DNA of 11,353 nt from an uncultured bacterium (GTDB lineage Bacteria > Planctomycetota > Phycisphaerae > Sedimentisphaerales > Anaerobacaceae), in contig CAJVYK010000056.1 of the NCBI GenBank assembly GCA_913009865.1, positions 1 to 11,353 of the forward strand, given 5' to 3'. The translations under genes and the position numbers were made by a program. Shown in pieces: positions 1 to 5,334 of this stretch (its first letter is position 1; the number at the start of each line of letters is the position of its first letter). The notes under the pieces are model-generated. The model ran no database searches and had not been told where the DNA came from. It saw nothing but the letters and a program-made list of their open reading frames with translations.

Positions 1-1
1 A

Positions 2-61
2 AGAACCTATATTTTAGCGGAAGTTCGTGAAAAGGGCTTGATATTACCTACTAACGAATGA
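2..61 (+). CDS. possible 3' end of a truncated plus-strand gene
   Basis: A reading frame is open from the left edge to a TGA at 59-61 and encodes 19 residues (RTYILAEVREKGLILPTNE). The residue mix looks like ordinary protein and no other frame is convincing here, but 19 codons can stay open by chance. A weak hairpin (TTTGCT 72-77 with AGCAAA 83-88) lies 10 bases after the stop without a clear T-run. Product unknown; the identity depends on sequence to the left of the window. Confidence 0.3.
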   Translation, partial: RTYILAEVREKGLILPTNE

Positions 62-254
62 ATTTTGTAATTTTGCTGAGATAGCAAAGAGAATAGATGT
101 TCTGTGATATAATTGTGACACAGCCTGTTCGTCGGGATTCCGCAATTTTGATTTTTACACTTTGATTTTTAATTTTTCAAACTGGCCTCGGTCAGTTTGA
201 GTAAATAATTAAAACCGGTATCTTGAGTTGCGAATAACACTGTTAGCTCTCCGC
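62..254. other. AT-rich intergenic stretch with a hairpin
   Basis: I see no gene here. The stretch holds a 10-base direct repeat TTTGATTTTT and an inverted repeat TCAAACTG (177-184) / CAGTTTGA (193-200) with an 8-base loop. No T-run follows it in the plus direction, so it is not a textbook terminator. It separates the gene tip at the left edge from the terminator of the minus-strand zinc-ribbon gene, so the two transcription units converge here. Confidence 0.5.
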
Positions 255-287
255 AAAAAAAAAGCCCGGCCTGCAAACAGGCTGGGC
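255..287 (-). terminator. intrinsic terminator of the zinc-ribbon gene
   Basis: Read on the minus strand, GCCCAGCCTG (287-278), loop TTTG and CAGGCCGGGC (273-264) form a 10-bp stem with one A-C mismatch, followed at once by nine T (263-255). This is a strong rho-independent terminator for leftward transcription. It lies 124 bases past the zero-frame stop of the zinc-ribbon gene but only 8 bases past the stop of that gene's -1 frame (296-298). Confidence 0.85.
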
Positions 288-295
288 GCGGTAAA

Positions 296-432
296 TCAAC
301 CATTCAAATCGTTATATCTCCTCTCAGAATAACGCCCCAGCATTGCCGGCTCAGCCAGGAGACCGCTGGAATTCATCAGCATTGCCGTGCATCTGCTTTG
401 TTCGTTACCTTCTACCGGTTTTGTTTTCTTTT
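296..432 (-). other. possible -1 frame C-terminal extension of the zinc-ribbon protein
   Basis: On the minus strand the zinc-ribbon gene reads GCG AAA AAA AGA over an A7 run (435-429). Slipping back one base there reads AAG instead of AGA and continues through 44 codons to a TGA at 298-296. The added tail contains stretches such as AMLMNSSGLLAEPAMLGRY, which look like real protein, and the frame stops just before the terminator stem. An independent 28-codon ORF (ATG at 382) is an alternative reading, but it has no Shine-Dalgarno. The run is not a perfect X_XXY_YYZ heptamer in frame. It could be programmed slippage, transcriptional slippage, a natural indel or a sequencing error. Confidence 0.35.
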
Positions 433-816
433 TTTCGCCATATCTTCTGTTTTGCTAAAGCCGCATTTGGGACATCTATCTGAGAAATCGTTCTTAACAG
501 CGCCTTCGAAGAAGACTAGCCCGCACTTTGGGCATTTTACGGCTAAATAAATGCTTTCCTCTCCGCACTCTTTGCAAACCAAGGGCGGTGTGAACGACCC
601 CGTCGTGTGTTCTTCTATATACTTGTAGTAATCTTTGCTATCCATCTGATACTCGGCTCCACAGTCCGCATTACGGCATTTGACCCATACCAATTTGCCT
701 GCTAAACTCTCCAGGCCGGAGCTTTCGGAACTCCTCTTGTAAGTTACTGCAACGGCCAAAACTATGCACACTACAACAACTCCTATCATAATCGGTTTTT
801 TCTTACTGTCTTCCAT
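412..816 (-). CDS. membrane-anchored zinc-ribbon protein
   Basis: The protein has 134 residues. I chose the ATG at 816 because AGGCCTCC on the plus strand gives a GGAGG (828-824) seven bases before it; the longer start at 843 has no such site. A short basic N-terminus (KKK at 5-7) precedes one hydrophobic helix at about 8-25, so the bulk probably lies on the outer side as a single-pass membrane protein. The soluble part has four cysteine pairs: C47/C52 (CxxxxC), C81/C84, C95/C98 and C115/C118 (all CxxCG). This spacing suggests two stacked zinc ribbons of rubredoxin-knuckle type. The C-terminus is very basic (KKRKQNR). I do not recognise a specific family and no catalytic motif is visible. It has its own promoter and terminator, so it is probably transcribed alone. 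The C-terminus may be extended by a -1 frame (see 296-432). Confidence 0.8.
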   Translation of the reverse strand: MEDSKKKPIMIGVVVVCIVLAVAVTYKRSSESSGLESLAGKLVWVKCRNADCGAEYQMDSKDYYKYIEEHTTGSFTPPLVCKECGEESIYLAVKCPKCGLVFFEGAVKNDFSDRCPKCGFSKTEDMAKKRKQNR

Positions 817-869
817 ACCAAGGCCTCCAAAATAATTAAACAATAATACGGCTGGCGATTTACAGTGAT

Positions 870-898
870 AAGTTATTGCTTACTATACTATTTGTCAA
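870..898 (-). promoter_or_regulatory. candidate sigma-70 type promoter for the zinc-ribbon gene
   Basis: Read on the minus strand, a perfect TTGACA lies at 898-893 and, after a 17-base spacer, a weak -10 TAACTT at 875-870. The start codon is 54 bases further on. It sits after the stop of the Gfo/Idh gene, so the zinc-ribbon gene need not be co-transcribed with it. The -35 is convincing, the -10 is poor. Confidence 0.4.
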
Positions 899-918
899 AC
901 GCTTATTTTTATTATTTA

Positions 919-2040
919 TTATTTATGCTCCGGCCAAATATTTACCGCCTCGACATGTGCCATTTCGAGTATTCTTCCCGGTTCTTCCGGCATACCCGTT
1001 CGTGCCGAAAGATAAGCTGATTCAATAACCGCCATATTCTTCAGATTCTCTCTACTGCTGCTGCAAATCCTGTTTTTATCGGGCAATACTATACTTAGAG
1101 CGAAATTTTCCAGTAATTTTCTCATACAGCAAAGCTCATCGTCTTTATATTTCAATTCTTTCTCTGCCTGCCCATGATGGTCACTGACATTAAATCGTGT
1201 ATTGCTGACTGTTAGAATTTTATTTTTGCCGTAGACCTTCAAAAGTTCCTGTTCCCGCCCAATCCCGATACATCGTGACGCTACCAGATTGCCAATAATA
1301 GTATCGGTAAATTTCATCGTTACCACCGCAGCATCCTCTGTTAAATAACGCCTCTGCTGCCTGTCGCCTGCGGTGTTGGTATTTAGTGAATAAACCTGTT
1401 GCGGCGTGCCAAAATTCCAGATTAACTGGTCGATTATCGCGTAACAGTTATGCAGCAGCACTCCTCCGCCGGCCAGTTTAGGGTCGGCCCGCCAGGTGCC
1501 GCTTCGCTCATTGTCGATACCTGCTCCCCGCTTTCGCGGAGACAAGTTTACCCCTGTGGAAGCATGGGCAGGCACAATCTTATGTACGGTTATCAGAGAA
1601 ATTTGTTCCATTCGGCCTTCCCGCAGAAACTGTCGCAAAGCAGCCGGGGGCCCTCCGAATCTATTGGTATTTGCAACGGCAAATTTTATATCGTTCTCCT
1701 CAGCGAGCCGGACAAATTCCACAGCTTCTTCGAAAGTCCTCGCTAATGGTGCAAGTTTGAGTATATTGAATTTTTTTTTCATCGCCGCCTGTATATTCGG
1801 CGCACAACAGTGCAATGGAGCGGCGACCAGCAGCACATCGAGTTGATTTTCTATTATAAGCCGGCGATAGTCATCGTATTCTTTGCATTCGTATTTTTGA
1901 GCGATTCTTTTAGCCAGGTCGGCGTCTCTATCAGCGACCGCCTGAATCTGGAAACAATCGATACCGGCTACCGCTTCGAGCAGAAGCTGACCTTTGTCAT
2001 TGAGACCAAGTACAGCGGTTTTTAATTTGCTTTCGTTCAT
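919..2040 (-). CDS. Gfo/Idh/MocA family protein with degenerate active site
   Basis: The protein has 373 residues, the usual length for this family of NAD(P)-dependent sugar or inositol dehydrogenases. The N-terminal Rossmann half is recognisable: beta strand then G12-x-N-x-x-G17 (usually GxGxxG), an acidic D38 after the second strand (VADRDADLA), then DVLLVAAPLHCCAPNI, which matches the family's 'PxxxH' segment. The C-terminal half has GGG (191-193) leading to D204. Key residues are missing. The family EKP motif reads L96-A97-P98, so the lysine is Ala, and the GxHxxD segment reads C199-Y-A-I-I-D204, with Ala at the usual histidine. A standard oxidoreductase reaction is therefore doubtful; it may bind a sugar or nucleotide, or serve as a structural partner. 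The ATG at 2040 has only a weak AACGGG before it. It is upstream of and co-directional with the zinc-ribbon gene; no functional link is evident. Confidence 0.8.
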   Translation of the reverse strand: MNESKLKTAVLGLNDKGQLLLEAVAGIDCFQIQAVADRDADLAKRIAQKYECKEYDDYRRLIIENQLDVLLVAAPLHCCAPNIQAAMKKKFNILKLAPLARTFEEAVEFVRLAEENDIKFAVANTNRFGGPPAALRQFLREGRMEQISLITVHKIVPAHASTGVNLSPRKRGAGIDNERSGTWRADPKLAGGGVLLHNCYAIIDQLIWNFGTPQQVYSLNTNTAGDRQQRRYLTEDAAVVTMKFTDTIIGNLVASRCIGIGREQELLKVYGKNKILTVSNTRFNVSDHHGQAEKELKYKDDELCCMRKLLENFALSIVLPDKNRICSSSRENLKNMAVIESAYLSARTGMPEEPGRILEMAHVEAVNIWPEHK

Positions 2041-2522
2041 ACCCGTTAATTGTATATTTTACTGACGGAAAAGTAACTATAAAAACCAGCAGACGTAACA
2101 ATCTTCAACCCCAAACTTGTGGTGAGCGAAGCCGAACCATCGTCAATAGTCAATACTTGTCCCGAGCGGAGTGGAAGGAATCAATTAAACGGGCCTGCTT
2201 ATAAATATTCGAGCCGATTATCACCGACCAATTTGGCCGCCACTGACCAAACCGGCCGATTGTTTTCTAACACGCTGACGTATAGAAACTTGCCGCAATA
2301 ATTACCACTCTTTAGTGACCGTAATGGCCTTTTTTCTTCCAGCCATCCCAAAAGCCGGCCAAAAATTTACAATGCGTAACTATCGTTAAAACAAGCACTT
2401 AAAAAAATTTTATCACCAAACAAAACTCTGGCACACGCTTCGCTTTATAAATTAGTGAACAGAGCAAGCTAACAGCGGATGCAACTGTCGCAGCAATGAC
2501 AACGTGTGTATTAAAGCTGATA
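2041..2522. other. non-coding spacer with REP-like fragments
   Basis: I see no gene in this stretch. It holds two imperfect extragenic-palindrome fragments: GGTGAGCGAAGCCGAACC (2119-2136), and CCCGAGCGGAGTGGAAGG (2161-2178). Both resemble the widespread 'CCCGAGCGnAGTCGAGGG' type of intergenic hairpin in degraded form. A third inverted repeat is TTGGCCG/CGGCCGA around 2232-2258. A 60-codon open frame at 2119-2301 runs through the fragments and is not credible as a gene. This spacer separates the minus-strand Gfo/Idh gene from the plus-strand block, so divergent promoters should lie here, but I could not place one reliably. Confidence 0.5.
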
Positions 2523-2628
2523 AACTCTCTCTCCTCTTCTTCGCTGGGTTTGAGCTTGCTGATGCAAAGTCAGCAGTAAGCCCAGCGTGAAAGCCGGCAC
2601 GGCTGTTACACCGCCGTGATAACGATAA
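2523..2628 (+). repeat. structured element, copy A
   Basis: Order of parts: a pyrimidine-rich tract (2523-2541); stem P1 GCTGGGTTT (2543-2551) with AAGCCCAGC (2578-2586); inside it stem P2 TGCTGA (2557-2562) with TCAGCA (2570-2575); an 11-base linker GTGAAAGCCGG; stem P3 CACGGC (2598-2603) with GCCGTG (2613-2618); and a tail ATAACGATAA (2619-2628). Its first 31 bases are identical to those of copy C (3460-3490), and GAAAGCCGGCACGGC (2589-2603) is identical to 3408-3422 in copy B. It ends 97 bases before the receiver-like gene. The plus orientation is assumed from the genes that follow. No known riboswitch or ribozyme family fits that I can recognise. Confidence 0.75.
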
Positions 2629-2725
2629 AGGTAAGTTACGACAACAACGCAAGTTAGGACAGCAAGGCAAAGCGACTGAAGATGAAACTGTAACAGACGG
2701 AAGATAAATAAATTTGGGAAACGAA

Positions 2726-3163
2726 ATGATAGTTCTCGTACAGGCAAATGTGCTAACGGTTGGCCTTGATGGCAAAAACGAAGTTTTGCGGGAACTGCCG
2801 GTTCGATTGATAGCAATGCAGTCTGCCGCTGAGGCTGCTCGCTCTTTAAGAAATGAAAAAGTTGACAGCGTTATCAGCAAGTGGGGCCTGGATGATATGG
2901 AGGATGGCTGGTTTCTAAAGAGACTCAGAGCTGTAAAGCCCGACATCCCAACCATAGTTTTCGTAAGGGCTAACGACAGGGCACAGGAAATTGCAGCTCG
3001 AAGTCTTGGCGCCTCTGCGGTTCTGACCGATGAGGCCAGCGACGAACTCTTTCAGAAAACCGTCGTTAATGTCCTTGGGCTCAAAGATATTGTCTCCATA
3101 AAAGCAATATCATCCACTGAAGGTAAAAAGAGCCGTTACGAAAAAGAGAAAATTATAAAGTAG
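2726..3163 (+). CDS. pseudo-receiver (CheY-like) domain protein
   Basis: A 145-residue protein from the ATG at 2726; a TTG at 2714 would add four residues and neither has a good ribosome binding site (GGGAA at 2716-2720 favours the ATG). The alternating strand/helix pattern matches one response-regulator receiver domain: strand MIVLVQANV, strand VRLIAMQS, strand VDSVISKW followed by MEDGW (D60-G61, the usual 'mDG'), strand IPTIVFVRA, and GASAVLTDEAS near 95-105. The phosphoacceptor Asp after strand 3 is replaced (S51/K52), the Thr/Ser after strand 4 reads R81, and the conserved Lys after strand 5 reads D102. It therefore cannot be phosphorylated in the usual way and is best seen as a phosphorylation-independent receiver. 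No output domain; the C-terminus is a charged tail. It is flanked by structured-element copies A and B/C and has no partner kinase in the window. Confidence 0.65.
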   Translation: MIVLVQANVLTVGLDGKNEVLRELPVRLIAMQSAAEAARSLRNEKVDSVISKWGLDDMEDGWFLKRLRAVKPDIPTIVFVRANDRAQEIAARSLGASAVLTDEASDELFQKTVVNVLGLKDIVSIKAISSTEGKKSRYEKEKIIK

Positions 3164-3191
3164 CCGGCTCTAATGATGTAACACTAACACA

Positions 3192-3283
3192 TTGCTGAAC
3201 GCAGTTGAGAGCAAGCACGGCGGATATTTCGTGTCTCTGGCCCCAGGGGGCCAGGCCGGGAAGTCCAGCCGTGAAAAGATAAA
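3192..3283 (+). repeat. GC-rich hairpin region, possibly a fourth, diverged structured element
   Basis: Just after the receiver-like gene, TTGCT/AGCAA could form a small P1. It is followed by CACGGC (3216-3221), a perfect hairpin CTGGCCCC (3237-3244) / GGGGCCAG (3247-3254), and GCCGTG (3268-3273) with the tail AAAAGATAA, close to the tail of copies A-C. If real, this copy carries an extra hairpin inside P3. AGCCGT (3267-3272) can instead pair with ACGGCT (3300-3305). The similarity is partial and may be coincidence. Confidence 0.3.
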
Positions 3284-3348
3284 CCCCGTTAAAAGGAAAA
3301 CGGCTAAAAGCTTTATCCGAGTTTATTAACGTGGTAAGTGCTCACAAG

Positions 3349-3441
3349 GAGTTTTCTCCCCCCCAAGCTGGGCTTGATGACCTCAAGTGAGGTTGCCAGG
3401 CCTGGCAGAAAGCCGGCACGGCTTTGCCGTGATAATGATAA
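3349..3441 (+). repeat. structured element, copy B
   Basis: Same architecture as copy A. A pyrimidine tract with seven C (3358-3364) precedes stem P1 GCTGGGCTT (3367-3375) with AGGCCTGGC (3398-3406). P2 is ACCTCA (3380-3385) with TGAGGT (3388-3393), a completely different sequence from P2 of copy A but still paired. A 10-base linker containing GAAAGCCGG leads to P3 CACGGC (3417-3422) with GCCGTG (3426-3431) and the tail ATAATGATAA (3432-3441). P1 changes relative to copy A keep pairing through G-U or G-C replacements. AAAGCC (3409-3414) could alternatively pair with GGCTTT (3420-3425), excluding P3, which would allow a switch. It lies 18 bases before copy C in the same orientation. Confidence 0.7.
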
Positions 3442-3459
3442 GTAGTACCAAGGCTGAAG

Positions 3460-3572
3460 AACTCTCTCTCCTCTTCTTCGCTGGGTTTGATAGCTTAACA
3501 CAACACTAACTGAAGTTAGACAAGCCCAGCAAGAAAACAAACACGGCTGTTATATCGCCGTGATAACGATAA
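3460..3572 (+). repeat. structured element, copy C
   Basis: Third copy, 62 bases before the chosen start of the first PEP-CTERM gene. The pyrimidine tract and first P1 arm (3460-3490) are identical to copy A over 31 bases. P1 is GCTGGGTTT (3480-3488) with AAGCCCAGC (3522-3530); P2 is CTAAC/GTTAG (around 3506-3519); the linker AAGAAAACAAA is 11 bases; P3 is CACGGC (3542-3547) with GCCGTG (3557-3562); the tail is ATAACGATAA (3563-3572). The position in front of a gene suggests a leader role, but it could equally be a mobile repeat. Confidence 0.75.
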
Positions 3573-3634
3573 TGAATTTATTACAGAGTGACTTTTCTAT
3601 AACGAACAAGTCCGTATCTCGAAAAAGGATGTGG

Positions 3635-4270
3635 ATGATGAGTAGAAAGTTTCTTCTCTTCGGCCTTATTTTCCCCTTTGTACTTGGGATATCTGCTCGC
3701 CCTCTGCACGCCGGCTACATATACCCCATCGAAATCTTTACGGATAACGGCGGTTTCTATGACAGTAATGATATAGCTTTGTATGTCGAAGTTTCTAATG
3801 GAACGGCAGGCCGGGTTGACTTTACATTTTACAATGAAAGCCTGTTCGATTGTTCTATCGCAAGAATTTACTTTGATGTCGGGTCGTTTTCAGACGTTGC
3901 CGGGATAACCGATGGGCCGGGAACATCATTTAGTCGGTCAGCAACACCACATAATTTACCCAGCGGCAATACGCTTGAACCTTCATTTGTGACAGATGAG
4001 GATTTCTCTTTTGATAGCGATCCTGCTCCGCCCCAAAATGGCGTAAATCCCGGCGAATGGGTCCGAATCACTTTCGCCTTAAAAATTAACGGCACACTCG
4101 AAGACGTGATTGACGGATTGAATACCTGCACTATTCGCGTCGGTGCGCATGTTATCGCCTTGCCTGACGAGTCAAGCGAATCAGCGGTTACTGTGCCCGA
4201 GCCGACGAGTTTTTCTCTCATAGCAATTGGCGTTTTGGCTTTCCTAAAAAAGCGCAGAACGCAATTTTAG
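3635..4270 (+). CDS. PEP-CTERM sorting domain protein
   Basis: A 211-residue exported protein from the ATG at 3635, chosen because AAAAAGG (3622-3628) sits six bases before it. ATG at 3629 and 3638 are alternatives, and the longer frame from GTG 3560 begins inside structured element C. A Sec signal peptide covers 1-26 (SRKFLLFGLIFPFVLGISA, cleavage near LHA-G). The mature part is rich in beta-strand-like, Gly/Asp/Ser sequence (for example DFTFYNESLFDCSIARIYFD) as in many small PEP-CTERM surface proteins of Planctomycetes and Proteobacteria. The C-terminus is a complete sorting signal: VPEP at 187-190, a hydrophobic helix (SLIAIGVLAFL), then basic KKRR. Exosortase would cleave near PEP and the protein would go to the envelope or outside. 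First gene of a pair with the next one, 12 bases apart. Molecular function unknown. Confidence 0.85.
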   Translation: MMSRKFLLFGLIFPFVLGISARPLHAGYIYPIEIFTDNGGFYDSNDIALYVEVSNGTAGRVDFTFYNESLFDCSIARIYFDVGSFSDVAGITDGPGTSFSRSATPHNLPSGNTLEPSFVTDEDFSFDSDPAPPQNGVNPGEWVRITFALKINGTLEDVIDGLNTCTIRVGAHVIALPDESSESAVTVPEPTSFSLIAIGVLAFLKKRRTQF

Positions 4271-4282
4271 GAGAAGGTAATT

Positions 4283-5092
4283 ATGAAAAGGTTACTTTTT
4301 TTAACAAGTTTGTTTCTGTTATTCGCAAGTACGACGGCGCTGGGCGACTGGAATGAGGGCGACCCTGCCAAGTGGGTGCAATTGCCGCATCTGACCTCCG
4401 AGGGAATGGACGTTCACGCAACCACCCCTAATGTTCTGGCGGACGACTTTCTGTGCACAGCGCCCGGCGAGATAACGGATGTCCATATCTGGGGTTCCTG
4501 GAAGAACGACCAACCGCCCATAGATTCCGATACTCGGACTTCTGACCCCGGGCTTTTGGACTTTCGCCTGAGTATCCATTCAGATATTCCCTCTACTGCC
4601 GAGTCGCACAGCATGCCGGGAGAACTATTGTGGGAACGAACTTTCCGCGGCAGCTTCGGCGAGTTCAGCTGGCGACATTACTGGGGAATCGCTGAAGGCG
4701 AGGCGTGGTACAATCCCGATACGGGAGAGTACCTGCCGGGTAACGAGCAACTTGTGTTCCAGTACAACTTCCATATCCCGTCGGGCGAGCGTTTTTTCCA
4801 AGAGGGAACGGAGTCAAATCCTATAGTGTACTGGCTGGACGTTGAAGCGTTGCCGATTCTCGGGGCCGGGGGCCAGTTCGGCTGGAAGAGTTCGCCTGAG
4901 CACTGGAACGACGACGCAGTCTGGGCTGACCCGGCAATCAATAATGGTATTGTGTGGAACGAGCTTCGCTATCCCGACGGCCATCCAAATCAGGGCGAAT
5001 CTATTGACCTGGCGTTCGTGATTGTGCCCGAGCCGGCGACAATGGTTTTGCTCGGCCTCGGCGCCTTGCTGCTTCGCAGAGGCAGAAAATAA
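4283..5092 (+). CDS. PEP-CTERM protein with planctomycete DWNEGDP-type domain
   Basis: A 269-residue exported protein. The ATG at 4283 has a clear AGGAGAAGG just upstream, starting at the stop of the preceding gene, so the two are an operon. The signal peptide is at 1-21 (MKRLLFLTSLFLLFASTTALG). Right after it comes DWNEGDPAKWVQLPHL, then VLADDFLCTAPGEITDVHIWGSW (48-73). This resembles an extracellular domain that I recall from many Phycisphaerae and planctomycete surface proteins (the DUF7901-like type; recalled, not searched). The rest is Trp/Gly/Asp rich and likely a beta-sandwich. The C-terminus has VPEP at 248-251, a hydrophobic helix (ATMVLLGLGALLL) and RRGRK, a full PEP-CTERM signal. 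It is probably processed by an exosortase outside the window; ligand or substrate unknown. A terminator follows 29 bases after the stop. Confidence 0.88.
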   Translation: MKRLLFLTSLFLLFASTTALGDWNEGDPAKWVQLPHLTSEGMDVHATTPNVLADDFLCTAPGEITDVHIWGSWKNDQPPIDSDTRTSDPGLLDFRLSIHSDIPSTAESHSMPGELLWERTFRGSFGEFSWRHYWGIAEGEAWYNPDTGEYLPGNEQLVFQYNFHIPSGERFFQEGTESNPIVYWLDVEALPILGAGGQFGWKSSPEHWNDDAVWADPAINNGIVWNELRYPDGHPNQGESIDLAFVIVPEPATMVLLGLGALLLRRGRK

Positions 5093-5121
5093 TCAGCTTT
5101 CGGTATTTCGGTAAACAAGAA

Positions 5122-5180
5122 AAGGGCTAAGTTCGGAGGAGGGCTTAGCCCTTGTTCGGAGGAGGGCTTAGCCCTTTTTT
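5122..5180 (+). terminator. terminator with duplicated 3' arm after the PEP-CTERM operon
   Basis: AAGGGCTAAG (5122-5131) can pair with CTTAGCCCTT at 5144-5153 or with an identical copy at 5167-5176; six T end at 5180. The two arms come from a perfect 23-base tandem duplication (5131-5153 and 5154-5176). GGGC-TTA-GCCC within each unit can also fold locally. On the minus strand the same arms give CTTAGCCCTTTT, so the site probably also terminates leftward transcription from tRNA-His. It lies between convergent units. Confidence 0.8.
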
Positions 5181-5186
5181 CATAAG

Positions 5187-5261
5187 GGTGAAAGACGGGA
5201 TTCGAACCCGCGACCCCTGGATCCACAATCCAGTGCTCTAACCAGCTGAGCTACTCTCACC
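5187..5261 (-). tRNA. tRNA-His (anticodon GTG)
   Basis: Read on the minus strand, the full cloverleaf is present. The acceptor arm is GTGAGAG/CTTTCAC; the D arm is AGCTCAGCTGGTTAGAGC; the anticodon arm is CTGGA-TTGTGGA-TCCAG with anticodon GTG; the T arm is GCGGGTTCGAATCCCGT. The histidine identity elements are there: an encoded extra G at -1 (5261) opposite C73 (5187). Only one C of the 3' CCA is encoded, so CCA must be added by nucleotidyltransferase. It lies 73 bases after pyruvate phosphate dikinase in the same direction and could be read through from it. Confidence 0.95.
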
Positions 5262-5264
5262 GTT

Positions 5265-5334
5265 CAAATGATTATTGATTAATGATTATTGATTGTTGAT
5301 TATTGTCTATTTAACATCAATTATCAATAGTCAA
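5265..5334. repeat. AT-rich direct and inverted repeats (TGATTATTGATT type)
   Basis: ATGATTATTGATT occurs at 5268-5280 and 5282-5294 and again in part at 5295-5305. It is followed by the opposite-orientation motifs ATCAATTATCAATAGTCAATTA (about 5315-5336), so the whole can fold back on itself. It sits between the stop of pyruvate phosphate dikinase and the 5' end of tRNA-His. There is no GC-rich stem, so it is not an obvious terminator. Confidence 0.6.

Noticed and set aside
164..300. Short minus-strand ORF reading through the terminator hairpin
   Set aside because: About 44 codons that translate the terminator stem and T-run; a chance opening.
353..364. AGCCAGGAGACC matches the cobalamin riboswitch B12 box exactly
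   Set aside because: It is on the plus strand with no plus-strand gene downstream, the other conserved blocks are absent or only vaguely similar, and the region may be coding on the other strand. A covariance search with the cobalamin model would settle it.
1450..2025. Plus-strand frames opposite the Gfo/Idh gene
   Set aside because: They overlap one another and the real gene, with no ribosome binding sites or recognisable domains.
2452..2955. 167- and 101-codon minus-strand open frames across copy A and the receiver-like gene
   Set aside because: They are antisense to the structured element and to a better supported gene, are Ser/Arg/Leu rich and have no start signal.
3367..3412. TTGATGA and GAAA in copy B suggested a hammerhead ribozyme
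   Set aside because: An extra base breaks the CUGAUGA core and GAAA does not directly follow the inner stem; copies A and C lack the core.
3416..3428. GGCACG...TTGC in copy B resembles a sigma-54 promoter
   Set aside because: The GG-to-GC distance is one base too short, and copies A and C do not keep the pattern. The bases are explained by the P3 stem.
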